In this document: piece after piece, positions 53,301 to 64,000 of the stretch
Numbering within the stretch: the first letter of the stretch is position 1
Layout of the letters: each line of letters opens with the position of its first letter
NCBI GenBank assembly: GCA_947179485.1
Contig: OX359249.1
Coordinates: 45,893,415-45,957,414 of the forward strand
DNA: 64,000 bases
From: Allacma fusca
Taxonomy: Eukaryota > Arthropoda > Collembola > Symphypleona > Sminthuridae
Reading direction: 5' to 3'
Program-made: the position numbers and the translations under genes
The notes under the pieces: model-generated
What the model saw: the letters and a program-made list of their open reading frames with translations, nothing else
Told to the model about the DNA's origin: nothing
Database searches by the model: none

Positions 53301-56300
53301 GAAGAAGAATTTCTGCAAGTCTCCTCGGGCATGCAAGTAATTTGAACTGGGCCTCATATCTCGTGCAAAGGAATAATGTGTGCATGTACCGTGCATACGA
53401 TAATGATAATAGCATTCTCCTGACTCTCAAAATGCATGAGGAGTATAAAAAAAATTGACGCAGGGAAAAATTGAAGGAAAATATTTTTTTTTTTGCTTCT
53501 TCATAATAGTTTGGAATATGGTAATTCATTGCATTCCCTATCTCGGACTAACATTTGGCCCACGTGAGGGAAGAACGCTGGAACACGATTGTATTATGAT
53601 CATGAGTATTCCATGTGGAAAAACCACACGCGAGAGAATCAAATTTGAGTGAAGCAGAAGTCATGTTTTCATAGAAACAGGAGCTGGAGAGAAGAATGGA
53701 GTAAAAAATTGACAATTTCAAAATAACCATCTTCCATAGAATTTTTTTTCAGCTCAAGTAAATGTAACTCGGGATATTTCCAGCTGGATAAAAGGCGAAT
53801 CAGTCCGAGCGGAGCGAGCTGCCTTACTCGGGAGATTTAGATACTTTCAAGCAGGATTAAATTGGAATCAAATTCTTTGGATCCTAATACTCCCAAACTT
53901 TCCAACTACAAACCATTTTGATGAATTTATTTTTAACAACTTTTAAACAATCGTCTGGCCAGCCCGGCCCCTATGTACATAGAATGTCCTCTTGTGCCAG
54001 TCCCCGGGGGTGCTTCAATTTAAGCGTTATCTCTCAACTTTTCAAAAGCAAGTTTATGTGGAGATTTGAAAAATTGCTAAAACAGTTACCAAATGCTCAG
54101 GCTTTCAAATTTCAACAATTTTTACAAGTTGAATGTCACAGTGTTTAGGTTCCGTCTGCCTTCTAGTAGTCCCTACATACTCTTGAGTTAGCTGGTTGGA
54201 AAAGTGGGTCCACATTCTCATGTAACTGCATCCATTACCGGTAGGATACTGCAGTGCTGGATGTGGAAGGAAGGAAGAAGTCATGACATAACTTTCGCTC
54301 AACTTAGCACAACTAATGAGTCATACAATAATTCTTATTGTTAGCTGCAGACACTTATTTATCGACACGGGGCATACGTACACTCAGTGACTCGGTCCTC
54401 TCGGTACAAGCCTTGAATGTCTTACTTGATGCATGGGCCCATACTCCTACGAAGCGTATAAATGGGTTTACCGCCGTACTTCCTTTCTTTGGTGTTACTT
54501 AAGTATATCGTACTAAACGGCATTTGCTATAGCCCTCTCCTTCACAGAGAGAGAGAGAGAGAGAGAGTTCTCAAGCAACTGTAACTTACGGTCTGGAGGC
54601 TAAATAGCTATTTTATTCGTAGGTTACTGCTCTGGCAGGCATATATATATGTATGTATGTATTTGCACTGTAATGGAGAACTGACGTAAAAAAAACAACT
54701 CTCAGTCTATTTTAATTTCCTTTAAATTTGTCTCTGATCCTACAATTTTCTTCAACTTTAGTTCTGTGGAAATTCCTACGAAAACCTAGAGAAGTTTTAG
54801 AACCTTGAAGTCCTCACAAACTACATCTTAAGTTAGCGATTAATTCCCACAGGAAATAGAGCAGCAGTATGATACAGAGTTAGCTAATTGCGTTCCGGTC
54901 GTCCATTCAGAGGCAATCTTGAAAGGGAATTTTCTTACACGCTTCCATGCCACACATCCACCCTGATCCAACTGACTACTTGTTTCACTGGCCAGAGATC
55001 CAGTATTAACCTGCGACAAGAAGAAATCTACATACCAAGGGGATACTTAAACCGAGTTCTTTCCCATGGGCAAGCCTACCTTCAGCATTGACACTGCATC
55101 TACAACATGCATGCAAACATATGGGAAGGGATTTTAGGCACATGTTACAACGCTTGGTACGTTTCAGGAACTTTCTCGACATTTCAATTATCCTACTACT
55201 GGCTTGGGGTGTTGAGGTTCTGTAATACTCTGACTCTCTGAGTCTTTCTATTCAGAACTTCAGGACCGGATGGTAATCAAATGGGGCAAGGTATGCACCT
55301 GCTCGGCTCAGTACTAGCCGTGGGATTAGTGAGGGGTTAGGTCATGAGTTTTTATTTTTAGTGGATACATTAAAGTACAAAATTAGTTTTTAAAATTTGT
55401 AATAATTAAAATTGTTTCAAAATAATGTTTTTAGAGTGGAAGCTGAAGAACACTTTACAAGGCTTGTAGTCCTTGGACGGCAATAAAGATGTGTTACAAC
55501 TTTGTAATTCCGAGGTGAAAGAACATGAAGTAAACAGAAATGAAATTTCCAAAGTATATTTATCATTTGGGAGTTCTGGGATTGAGAATGCCAAGACTGG
55601 AGCTTTTCGTATGAATCTCAAGACGCAATCTGAATACATCTGAGATTTTCTCTGGAATGGTAGTGCGTATCTATGTATGCATCTTTTGTGCTAGCATGGC
55701 CTGCAATGAGAGAGAGAGAGTAAAAGAGAGAGAGAGAGAGAGAGCGAAGTGAGGACGTCAGCTGAAAAATTGGGATAGTCCTGAAACAGTGTCAAGCTCG
55801 AGATGTTGCGTGATTTGCAACACTATTTGCTTGTGTTACACACTGCCGCCGTGATTGTGAGAATAAGATCTTACATATCCTAGTCATTGATTAGAAGCCA
55901 GAGTGCATTAAATAGTACTTTTATTAGAAGCAGAAGAGAAGCAAGTCTCTCTTCCCTCATCCATCATTTCACATTAAGATGCGTTTTTTTTCCTCCTTCC
56001 CAAAAGAACATAAGGAGATTCAGAGTTAAAATACGTCCAACAGCTGCTTCTTTCCTGGTAATTTGTATTTCATGTAGAAACAACTATTCGTTTTATTATG
56101 GAACTACTTGAACTCGTATTTTGGTCAATGTCTTTATTATTCAACCTCGTCCAAGTCAGATTAAACAGATGGGTTCAGACCCGTCTCGATAGAGGAATCC
56201 TCTCCGGATCTAGGAGAAGACAAGTTACGTTGAGCTCCTTCCTACTCTTCCTACCCTTTTGGTAAGTACATAAGCTTCCCTTTGCAATAAAATCCTGAAT

Positions 56301-57506
56301 ACTCAAACTGTAAAATGGTAAATATATTGACTGCCTCCGTATTGGCTCCATGGCTTGGATCCTCACAAACACACTCTCTGTTCTTTTTTTTCTTCCCCTG
56401 CTATCTTCCCGGCCATGCCATTGCAATGCCATGCGGAGGAAAGTATAAGGAACGTTCCTCGGAAATTGTATTTATGCTCAAGTATCTACATGAAGAACTT
56501 AAAACTTCTTTCGCTTCATCCATAGTCATGGAAGGGATAGCAGATGTACCTCACTGTTTTGCATTCCCGTCCTTTGCAAATAAATACCCCCGTCGTACAC
56601 AACACACTGAATTTTATATCTGTCCCGACGCTACCCAAGGAAGCTACCTTTCCTAACCTAACCTAACAAGGATCGTATGATTGTTCTCCTCCATTCTATT
56701 CTAATCGAATGGAAATAAACAAAATTAAAGGAAGGATGGGTTCCCCCACGGGTTCCAAATGTAACTACTGAGTGAGAACCAAAGCAGATGAATCCCAACT
56801 GGAAGCGTATAGATAGATACCACATGGAGTAACCTTTTTGGCGCTAATTTGTTTCCAATTGTAAATGTTTTCCTCTAAATGCACACAAACCCGGAGGAAA
56901 AAAAAAGAAAGTAAATTAGAGAGGAAAATTGTGGAAGAACTAAATCGTAAAAGTGTACTTACACATGGTAGCACCCAATATCCAGACTTCAGGCTCAGTA
57001 TGAAGTTCAACTAAGCTGGTCGGCATGCAGACAACAAGAACGAGGAGATCCGCGACGCTCAAATTCACGAGGAAAATGTTGGTGGAGCTACGAAGATCTT
57101 TGTTTCGCCAGACTACAATAGGAACGAGGATATTACCAACAACGCCAATGAAAAGAATCACAGCACATAAAAGGGTAGACGTTGTACGAATGTAAAGTGG
57201 GAATTGTGGTTCCAGTTGACCAACACTAAAGTTCCGACTTGAGTCATTGAAGTCATCCATGAGGCCGAAGTCGTCCGTAGTCAATGTGGCAATTGTGAAA
57301 TTATTTCGAAAGAGTCGACCTCCACTGGAACTACCAACGATCAAGGACTCCGTGACGGACTGCATCAGTTCTGTAGTGACAGCAGCAGTAGTGTTATTAA
57401 TATCATGCCTTGTACCACTGATGCTATTTCCTCCAAACGAACTAGCACGAATGGAAGAGAGATCTGTCTCGGACCAAAGCAAGGATCTTTCTTCGGCGAT
57501 GGCCAT
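21129..57506 (-). CDS. ETHR: Ecdysis-triggering-hormone receptor-like GPCR, 4 coding exons, 525 aa
   Basis: Rhodopsin-class peptide receptor at the plasma membrane. ETHR binds ecdysis-triggering hormone and starts the moulting behaviour sequence; ligand identity here is inferred. Coding exons: 57506-56963, 24782-24602, 24046-23788, 21722-21129, phases 1, 2 and 0. The N-terminus (about 105 aa) has sequons at Asn37/38, Asn69, Asn87 and Asn92. TM1 holds GVVGNILVPIVV and TM2 NIFLVNLSVADLLVLVVCMPT. Exon 2 gives KLVPFAELSVAHASVLTILA, then ERYIAICRPL (ERY replaces DRY). The disulfide Cys pair is 182 and 264. TM6 has CLLPFRI, TM7 NPILYNVMSSKFR. The ETHR family is recognised from the CK.VPF.EL.VAHASVLTILAIS block and ARKQVV.ML. 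Automatic pipelines may call it thyrotropin-releasing-hormone receptor. A related orphan receptor cannot be excluded. Confidence 0.82.
21790..23700 (-). other. Intron 3 of the receptor gene
   Basis: The intron runs from 23787 to 21723 (donor GTTTGT). It holds CT microsatellites but no recognisable alternative exon. Confidence 0.6.
23332..23358 (+). repeat. CT microsatellite
   Basis: Pure (CT)n of about 13 units in receptor intron 3. A shorter tract follows at 23437-23455. Confidence 0.9.
23788..24046 (-). CDS. ETHR: ETHR-like receptor, coding exon 3: ECL2, TM5 and ICL3
   Basis: The acceptor is TTATATTTCAG and the joined codon gives Ser242, restoring SPVLIITEHK at the end of TM4. ECL2 carries Cys264 in SVCLTATQ. 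TM5 is ASISFFFFIPLFILISLYWVI. ICL3 ends MRARKQ, which joins VVIML of the next exon exactly as in ETHR proteins. The short loop includes the doublet CC at residues 315-316, not typical of the family. Confidence 0.85.
24602..24782 (-). CDS. ETHR: ETHR-like receptor, coding exon 2: TM3, ICL2 and TM4
   Basis: The acceptor is TTTGTCCACAG; the split codon makes the conserved Cys182 at the top of TM3. The exon reads KLVPFAELSVAHASVLTILA, then ISLERYIAICRPLRANYTCT, then the TM4 segment AVGICIAIWIIAVIAT. The donor is GTGGTT. This is the most diagnostic exon for ETHR membership. Confidence 0.88.
28670..28830 (-). mobile_element. Possible 3' end of an old LINE
   Basis: On the minus strand AATAAA (28704-28699) is followed by a tail of ATTAC/ATTACATT units (28697-28670). 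Simple-repeat tails of this kind terminate Jockey- and CR1-like elements. The upstream frame (28767-28964) keeps a weak echo of a LINE C-terminus (YNLP..R....Q.....YY.......N.P..V). No target-site duplication could be found, so the call is tentative. Confidence 0.4.
28767..28964 (-). CDS. Small open frame with signal-peptide-like start, 65 aa, unrecognised
   Basis: ATG-initiated. The first 20 residues (MRKCIFVFMYLLLVFMSIQT) look like a signal peptide. The remainder is Tyr- and Asn-rich with Cys in QCS, TCQSC. AATAAA follows about 60 nt after the stop. It could be a tiny secreted protein nested in the receptor intron on the same strand, or the decayed end of a LINE ORF. The second reading is favoured because of the ATTAC-repeat tail. 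Confidence 0.2.
   Translation of the reverse strand: MRKCIFVFMYLLLVFMSIQTHKPYGGTYASYNLPTIRATQCSQNNNYYYTCQSCSNAPEYVPNVM
54545..54567. repeat. GA microsatellite
   Basis: Pure (GA)n in the first receptor intron. Confidence 0.9.
55708..55744. repeat. GA microsatellite, interrupted
   Basis: Two (GA)n tracts separated by TAAAA in the first receptor intron. Confidence 0.88.
56652..56667. repeat. Short CCTAA tract (three units)
   Basis: Three CCTAA units, the complement of the TTAGG telomere unit of many arthropods. Three units inside an intron are too few to call an interstitial telomere. Confidence 0.4.
56963..57506 (-). CDS. ETHR: ETHR-like receptor, coding exon 1: N-terminus, TM1 and TM2
   Basis: ATG at 57506-57504 begins MAIAEERSLLW. 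The frame is open upstream to beyond 57602 but contains no earlier ATG. The 105-residue N-terminus is longer than I recall for many ETHRs and is rich in Ser, Thr and Asn with several N-glycosylation sequons. TM1 starts at YIRTTSTLLCAVILFIGVVG and TM2 ends at CMPTSLVEL. PEVWILGATMC ends at the GTAAGT donor. An upstream ATG in another frame (57519) overlaps the start. Confidence 0.82.
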
Positions 57507-57519
57507 TGAACACTGACAT
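57442..57519 (-). promoter_or_regulatory. Overlapping upstream open reading frame (25 codons)
   Basis: An ATG at 57519-57517, 13 nt before the receptor start and in a different frame, opens 25 codons and terminates at 57442, inside the receptor coding region. If the transcript starts upstream, scanning ribosomes would meet this ATG first. Its context (GTCATGT) is weaker than that of a strong initiator, so leaky scanning is plausible. Function is inferred. Confidence 0.4.
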
Positions 57520-57606
57520 GACTCGACCACCCAGGCCTGACACGTTCGAGCTCGAGGTCTCAATAGTGCCGAAAATAGTTTTTTTTTCTCTATGTTCCTC
57601 ACTCAC

Positions 57607-60600
57607 TCGATTCCAGGAATGACTGTCCTTAATTTTCACTTGTGTCTTCTTCCTGCCGTATGTTCTTCCAAGAAGTAATTCACTCCTGCGTAAGAAAACA
57701 CAAGAAAAATAAGTTTAGAATTTTAACCTTTTGAGCAGTCATCATTGTGTGTCAATGACTGACAACGTGATATTTACACAACACGTTCCGAGCATTTGCA
57801 CGGTCGTGATTTCAAGTCAAGAGAGTAACTTCTCTCCGGAGCTCCTCTCTCTAACTCTGTTCTTCCTATATGCACGAGCGGGGAGAAATGGTGACTAATT
57901 TAATCCTAGGAAGAATATAAATGAGACATTTTAACCCGGTAATGTCAGTAGTAATAATGCGATTATGTCAACTGGACGGGGAATAAATGGTTCGGGGAGG
58001 ACAGGAATTTATATCTTCTGGAGTAGTAGAGCGGCACAGGCAGTCTTCAAAATACTGTAAGTCTAACCTTTCTCCTTCCCTCTGTCCCTCTCACTCATCC
58101 CCTCACTCTCACCCTGCTAACTTTCAGCATCACGTTTCAACGAGTTTTCAATGAGCTCCACTAAAATGGGCTTACACTGCCACTGTCACTTGAAGAATGC
58201 GAATTAGCTTGTCCGTACACTCTTTTGACACTGGGTTTTTTGAGACGACGATTTTAATTTTGTCATCACAATATAAAATGTATAGAGTTACTTCCCGTGA
58301 GGAAATCCCTTTCGCCAGGTTTTTCTTCCTACGATGTGATAAGACCTGCTATCATCCTCGATCCTCTCCTCTCCTCTCTCTCTCTCTCTCTCTCACCGTG
58401 AGATTCAATAACACTCCTGCACTCCAAAATCCTACAGGGTTCCATCCACGTTTTCCTATATGTCTATACAAACGTGTGAGAGTATGAGAAACAACGATAA
58501 GAAATATTACTCAGCCTTTAACGCTCTCTTTGGCTACATTAACCTTTTTGCCACGGAGACATAAATAACTCTTTTAAACTGCGTGCAAATAAGTTACTGC
58601 GACATATTCACATTCGAAAATCCATCCATTTTCGGTTTGTTTGTCTTTTCTTTCCCTTCTTTACATAAAGCATGAGAAAATTATACCGACATTATGTTTA
58701 GACCCCCTTTCACATGGAGGACAGTCAAACAGTAACAAATCATCCTTGAAGGTGTCTTTTTTTTCAAGTATGTGTTTTTTTCGCTTTTGCCTCCGTTATT
58801 GGCATTCCATCAAATAAAATACTAAATTTACGACCAAACTATCTATGTATACCTTTGTGCTTACTTTCGATATCTCACATCAGCTACTCAATAACTCATC
58901 CCACCTTTCATTTGTCTTATCGGCTGGTGACATCAAACTTGAAAATTATTAAAGTCCAAGTGACAAATTGCCGTTTAAATTAAAACAATTATTCGCTGCA
59001 TTTACAGTAGTGCTCTCATCTCCCATTAATTTATTATACTAAAATCATATATTATCAGTACAGGGATCAAGGGGGATTAGACAGAAAAATTATGTAGAAC
59101 CGCACTGCAGAATGCAGAATGGTACATGAAGCTTAATTTTGAATTTAAATATTATCACAAGCATTTCCCTGCAGTTAATTTATGGAGGCAAGGAGAAGGA
59201 GTGTGTTTGTAGTTTCAAGGAATTTTTAGCGAAACCACCCCTCCCATATGCCATGCATAATTATACATGTGTAAATATAGACTAATTATGGTAAGATATG
59301 AACATGCGTAACGTTCCCATTCAAAAGTAGTTTTCCATCTTGTTCACATTTACTAACACTTAAAGTTTTGTCCTCTCATGTCATTGAATTCCAATGAACC
59401 CTATGAACTTATAAGTGGTGATGATTTGGAATAATTAATATTTTGCATTTATTACCATGGTATATTTTTATGAAGTTATGTATGTTTCATGAGTTTAACA
59501 AGAACTTGCCCAAGTTTAATATTTGTGAGGGTGTCTCTTGAAAAATAACTAGATACTTCAAATTATAAATGGATATGTAGATACTATAAATAAGAAACAA
59601 TAATAAACGAACATGGGCCGGGGTAAATCCTTGCACACAACATCCAATGAAATTCTCTAATATCGGACGAACTTGCGTTTAATTTTGTGAACCTGTATGA
59701 AACAACCACTGGAAACACTCTCTTATGAAGGTTTCTCCAGCATGTGTGTTCCCAGGGGACGGAAGAATTTAAAAGCATCCCTGAAAAAGGAAGTGTTTAT
59801 TTATGACACAACGATATTGGCATAATTTATATGCAATTAAGTTAGAGTTGTGCCACGGGACATGGGGACGGAGAGTCCCACATACAATGGATTCTTTAAT
59901 TTGGATGCATGCATAAGGCAACAAACCAATTAATTGTGTCATTGGTTTCAGATGCTGGCTGGTACGTATAAATCGGGCACTCTGTTGCTCCTCTCCGCTT
60001 CCAGAAATAGATTTCACAAATTACTTTTACAGGGATGTACACAGGGATTTACACAGGAATGCGCATAGAATGTACACCGTTCCAACTCCTACCGAATTTC
60101 AACTGCCCATTCCCACTTTTTCTTTGAGAGAGGGAGAGCGAGAGAAAGGGAGAGAGCAATTATGTTGAAAATAATTTTATTTCGGATATAAAATAAATAT
60201 AAATTTACTTCAGTCTTAAAAGTTCCGTGACGCGTCGAAATAGGGAAAAATGGACGTAGCTTTTGAAATGACAAAAATAAAAGGGTGTATTTACTCACAC
60301 GGCTCTAGATACGAGTGAAAAATTCCGGAGAAAAATGGGAAAGAGAAAGGACATGGGAAAAGCTCAAAATGACTTCGTTATCACGGGACGTATAGGGAAT
60401 GGAACGTATAATAAGTATTTATGAATGAGTTGTTTGAGAAATGACAGGCAATTCTTGCTGACTTATTATGTAGTGTGGAGTGCTGGAGACAGCTACTGTA
60501 CTAAGAGGAAGGAACTCTATGGATTTCATTAGGGAATACGATACAGGCCCCGAACTGCAACACAAAATGTAATGCAGGAACGGACATTATCCTCAAGATT

Positions 60601-63600
60601 TGCAATACGGAACCCACTCGGGGGACAGCACAAGTTGAAAATGGCGTGGAAGTAAAAGGAACGTACATGACTGTGAGGTCGGGAAATAAATTCCAAATGT
60701 TTCTCAAAATAATGCCCATTACATTCAGATCATTTCCCTCCGTACAGAGAGTGAAAAGCAGGCCGACGAGGAATGCAGGCTCTTCTCAAGTACTACATGC
60801 ATATACATATGTATAGAGTAACTGCCCTCACCTATTCCTTCCACATTTCCATGGTAAGCAATTTTTGGGAAAAGAGAAGACAAAAAATGGACCAATGTCC
60901 TTGCATGGCTGGATCTTCATTGAACTTACTGGTTTCGCTTTCAAATCAGCTCCGAAATGTTCCAAGGATACTTCACGATTCTAATCTCACAATCTGCTAC
61001 AGTCACTAAATTGAATCCTATCTCTTTTGGCCGAACAGTCCGACACCAAAATTTGCCTTGTCTGTAGCTTCAAGTGTGTACATAAATTACGAATTCTGCT
61101 ATGCTAGTCCAATACAAAATGGTGTGTGGATATATATATCTACATGTAAAATATAGAAGCACTTGTGCGACCCCATATACATATGTAGTCCATATACTCC
61201 AACTATAGGATTTGTAAAACAAGGGCATAGAGCAAGTTACAGTTCAGCAGCTTGCTCCAGTACATGGTGGAGGATAAAGATCGATGAAAAGAAGCAAACA
61301 CATACAAGTACAATAATTTATGTCAAGTTTAGAATCGAAATCCAATTTGAAATAACTGAAGAATAAATATAGACAGTTTCCCTACTTTTGAGACTGCATT
61401 GTTTCACTGCTTGGTGGTCTGGGTCTGCAATATAGCTTGCATTATTGTATTGCAGGATGCAATGAATTCTTCACCCGAACCCAACCAACCTACAACTGGT
61501 ATGCAAGTTGCAGTCTTATGTGCATAACTCCTCCTGAATTATTAATCCATTTACACCTACTTACCAAATCCCAAGCATGTCTCTTCTCCCTACAGTGGAA
61601 CCACCCAACGATTTGTGAATACCAATTGTTTTATCCAAGACCTACAAGTGTAGACTGTACAGAAGGAATGCTCTGAATTCAATACTGAAATATTCCTCCA
61701 TGTTACTCAAATGTCAATTTTGAAAACATTTGAACAAATGAAACTTGATAATAAAAATGGGGATGGAAAATATTGTCGATTTAAGGACAGGAAAAATCTA
61801 GCTTCCCCGCAATGCTGTACCTCTTCAGCCCCGATGTTAGGGTTTGCTGCACTGGACTGGAGAGATGTTCATGTATTCTGTATTGATCTTGCTCAAGTAG
61901 ACTTGAGCGATGAAAAACTGTATGTTGGCATAGAATTTCGCATTAAGTTTCGGGTTGTCGCTTTAAATTATCCCGCAATATAAATTTTTATGGGACTCCC
62001 CACTCTGATTTTTCCAAGTTGATTGCTCCAAAAGATGCTTATTTAAAGAGGGAATATTTATCGCTGGTGCAGCTGTTGACAGCCATGAGAATATCGCAAA
62101 TTAGGTATGGATTTTTTCTCGGAGTGAATTTTCATCCCAGTACATTAGAGCCGTAGGGGAAAAAAATCTTGTATTAAACTACACCACAACATTTAAGTAC
62201 ATATCTAATGTTTTTCATCCCTATGCCTCTCGTACATCTCCACAAATGTACTTGATACGAACATAAGGGAAATTAAGGGAAGAAGTTTATACCCTTGAAG
62301 ATCATATTTGCACGCTTGGATCTTCTTTTTCTTGTATGCGGTTTATTCCCCCAACACCGTCGTCAAAGTTCAATGTTGTTTTTTATTAGCTGAAAAATTC
62401 AATTACGCCGTGTAGTATCTCCGTATCCATTGAAATTTAGCACGGTAATAACTTTTCCAAGCGTACAAATTATTTCAACCATAAGCCACTACAGAGTTAA
62501 CACTCAAAGTGTCCACAGATAAATCCTCATTTGTAATACTTACTTCCACTTAATTCACACTTTGGGTGATTTAATACCTTGAGACAGCCTAAGTTTCAAA
62601 TGCATAAATCCTCCCCTGCAGTAAATGTTAAAATGAGTTACAGAAAAAATTGATTGTTATATATTCTCTGGAATTTACGGTACAACTGTACAAGTAATGA
62701 AATGCTCCATGAATTCCTTTGCGTCTCTTCCTGAAATTTCGACATGCATCTTTTCTTGCTTGATCTCGATGTGCATTTTGGACGGACTCTCTAAGTGAGC
62801 ATTATTTCTCGAAATGGTTATGCACGCACTAACATTTAAAATTTAAGGAAGGGAGTTGCCCATGATACCCTAAATAATGATTATTCCTTGGCTTCTGAGT
62901 CTACCACACTTGAGAGTTGCAGGCGGAGCAATTATAATGATAACCTAAGAGATGGTCAGGGTATCATGTTGAAAGGTGCGGAGAGGGCATTTAATCGGAT
63001 TAATGAATGGGATCTTCAGAGAAATGAAACTGCTCATGCAGGGGAACTTGTTACATAGTAAGTTTGAGTCCTGGTTGGGAGACAAAATATGATGATATCT
63101 CCGTGCCTGTGAGTCCTAAAGAGAACTAAAAACAAATGCCTCTAGAAGTAATTAGTTACAAGGGAGAATCGAATTGAGAGTAAAATATCAAAGGAGGTAA
63201 CAATAGGCAAAGTGAGTAATGCTTATGAGGAAAGTCACTGGAGCTTGGAGATGTTCAAAGTGGCAAAGGTGTAAATCATATTAGCCCAAGAATTTATTAA
63301 ATTTACTGGGAATAGACAAGTCTGTCCATGTGTCTGTGTGAGGTGACGCCTTCTCTGTCTTGTGAATTTTGGTATCCAACAGTCTCATTCGTACATTCTC
63401 TCCTGATGAGCACAATGTGAAAACACACCTCTAACTGGTTCTCCATGTAAGGAACCCTTTCGAGGTCAGTTTTGAAATATGATGTTTCAGCTTGTCTATT
63501 ACCACAGACGGTGGAGTCCCATAGGTACCTTCCATAGAGATTAATGCCTGTGAAATCCAATCCATACATACAACGTCCACGGTACGGAACAAGTAAACAT

Positions 63601-64000
63601 AGACGGTACGGATAGATACGGTCTCAGAGAAAAACCCCTAAGACGTTGACCCTTCAGGAATGAACACACATTTCAGTGCATGTCATATTGTATACTTTGT
63701 ACGTCTCTGCATTGTTTAAACATCATCTTTTAGGAATAGGTTCTTGTTTTTCTAGCAGGATTCAATAATGCAGTGCTAATGCGATCACTCACTTGGTGTA
63801 GTTGCTAAGTCCCACTAGAAAAGTCTTTCATGCATCACTCCAAGTACAATAAATCTCCGAATCTTACCCTCGCCATGCACCATTCCCTATCGCTACAATA
63901 GCTATGAAACATGGCTATATTATTTATCAGCGCTATGGAGGTAACCATGTGTCGTCTGAAAAATAATTACGAGATTAAAATCCTGATGATTTTATACAGA
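57607..64000. other. Upstream region of the receptor gene
   Basis: No further coding exon recognised. 5' untranslated exons and the promoter of the receptor are expected here or beyond the window, but no start site can be placed. CT tracts occur at 58371-58394. A minus-strand open frame near 63303-63569 is unrecognised. Confidence 0.45.
58371..58394 (+). repeat. CT microsatellite upstream of the receptor gene
   Basis: Pyrimidine tract of CTCTCCTCTCC followed by (TC)n, about 0.9 kb upstream of the receptor start codon. GAGA-type tracts can serve as factor sites near arthropod promoters, but this is not shown here. Confidence 0.8.

Larger units (their letters stand above)
24783..56962 (-). other. 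Intron 1 of the receptor gene, about 32 kb
   Basis: The intron lies between the phase 1 donor GTAAGT at 56962 and the acceptor at 24783. I saw no recognised protein-coding exon on either strand. Open frames up to 113 codons (for example 42444-42785 minus, 56315-56656 plus) show no family signature and are about as long as expected by chance. It includes a possible LINE 3' end near 28.7 kb and GA/CT microsatellites. Regulatory elements or non-coding RNAs could lie here but cannot be shown from one sequence. Confidence 0.7.

Noticed and set aside
56315..56656. 113-codon plus-strand open frame near receptor exon 1
   Set aside because: No recognisable domain; it includes a translated poly-pyrimidine run and runs into the CCTAA tract.
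56652..56667. Interstitial telomere of the TTAGG type
   Set aside because: Only three units are present; this is expected occasionally by chance or from microsatellite slippage.
57247..57516. 89-codon plus-strand open frame
   Set aside because: It is the antisense of receptor coding exon 1, whose minus-strand frame is clearly the real one.

Overview
The window is eukaryotic nuclear DNA, AT-rich, with multi-exon genes and GT-AG introns. An arthropod (insect or crustacean) is the most likely source. The best marker is a receptor gene that reads as an ecdysis-triggering-hormone receptor (ETHR), a peptide receptor of moulting animals. The lipase and amino-acid transporter neighbours and the transposon remnants fit this. 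I cannot name the species.

Three protein-coding genes could be rebuilt exon by exon, all on the minus strand. (1) 2594-4594: a complete seven-exon secreted acid lipase of 428 aa with an intact Ser-Asp-His triad. (2) 11519-15177: a complete eleven-exon, twelve-pass MFS transporter of the SLC43 (LAT3/LAT4-like) family, 553 aa. (3) 21129-57506: an ETHR-like rhodopsin-class receptor of 525 aa in four coding exons. Its first coding intron is about 32 kb and fills half the window. The first two genes have mostly 70-150 nt introns, so the receptor locus has a very different architecture.

The DNA between genes holds mobile-element debris and old repeats. At 5156-5963 lies a degenerate hAT transposon with 12-bp terminal inverted repeats, a perfect 8-bp target-site duplication and the tail of its transposase. 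At 15602-15989 a 5'-truncated LINE is bounded by an 11-bp target-site duplication. A possible second LINE tail is at about 28670-28960. Several diverged tandem arrays lie at 905-1650, 6555-7215, 7440-8140 and 8960-9345. CT/GA microsatellites occur inside and upstream of the receptor gene.

The three genes do not look like a functional operon-like unit: secreted lipase, neutral amino-acid carrier and moulting-hormone receptor are probably just neighbours. I found no CRISPR array, rRNA, tRNA or novel multi-gene system. The most useful observations are the complete gene models, the transposons with exact boundaries, the giant receptor intron, and the apparent lack of a second alternative 3' exon for the receptor.
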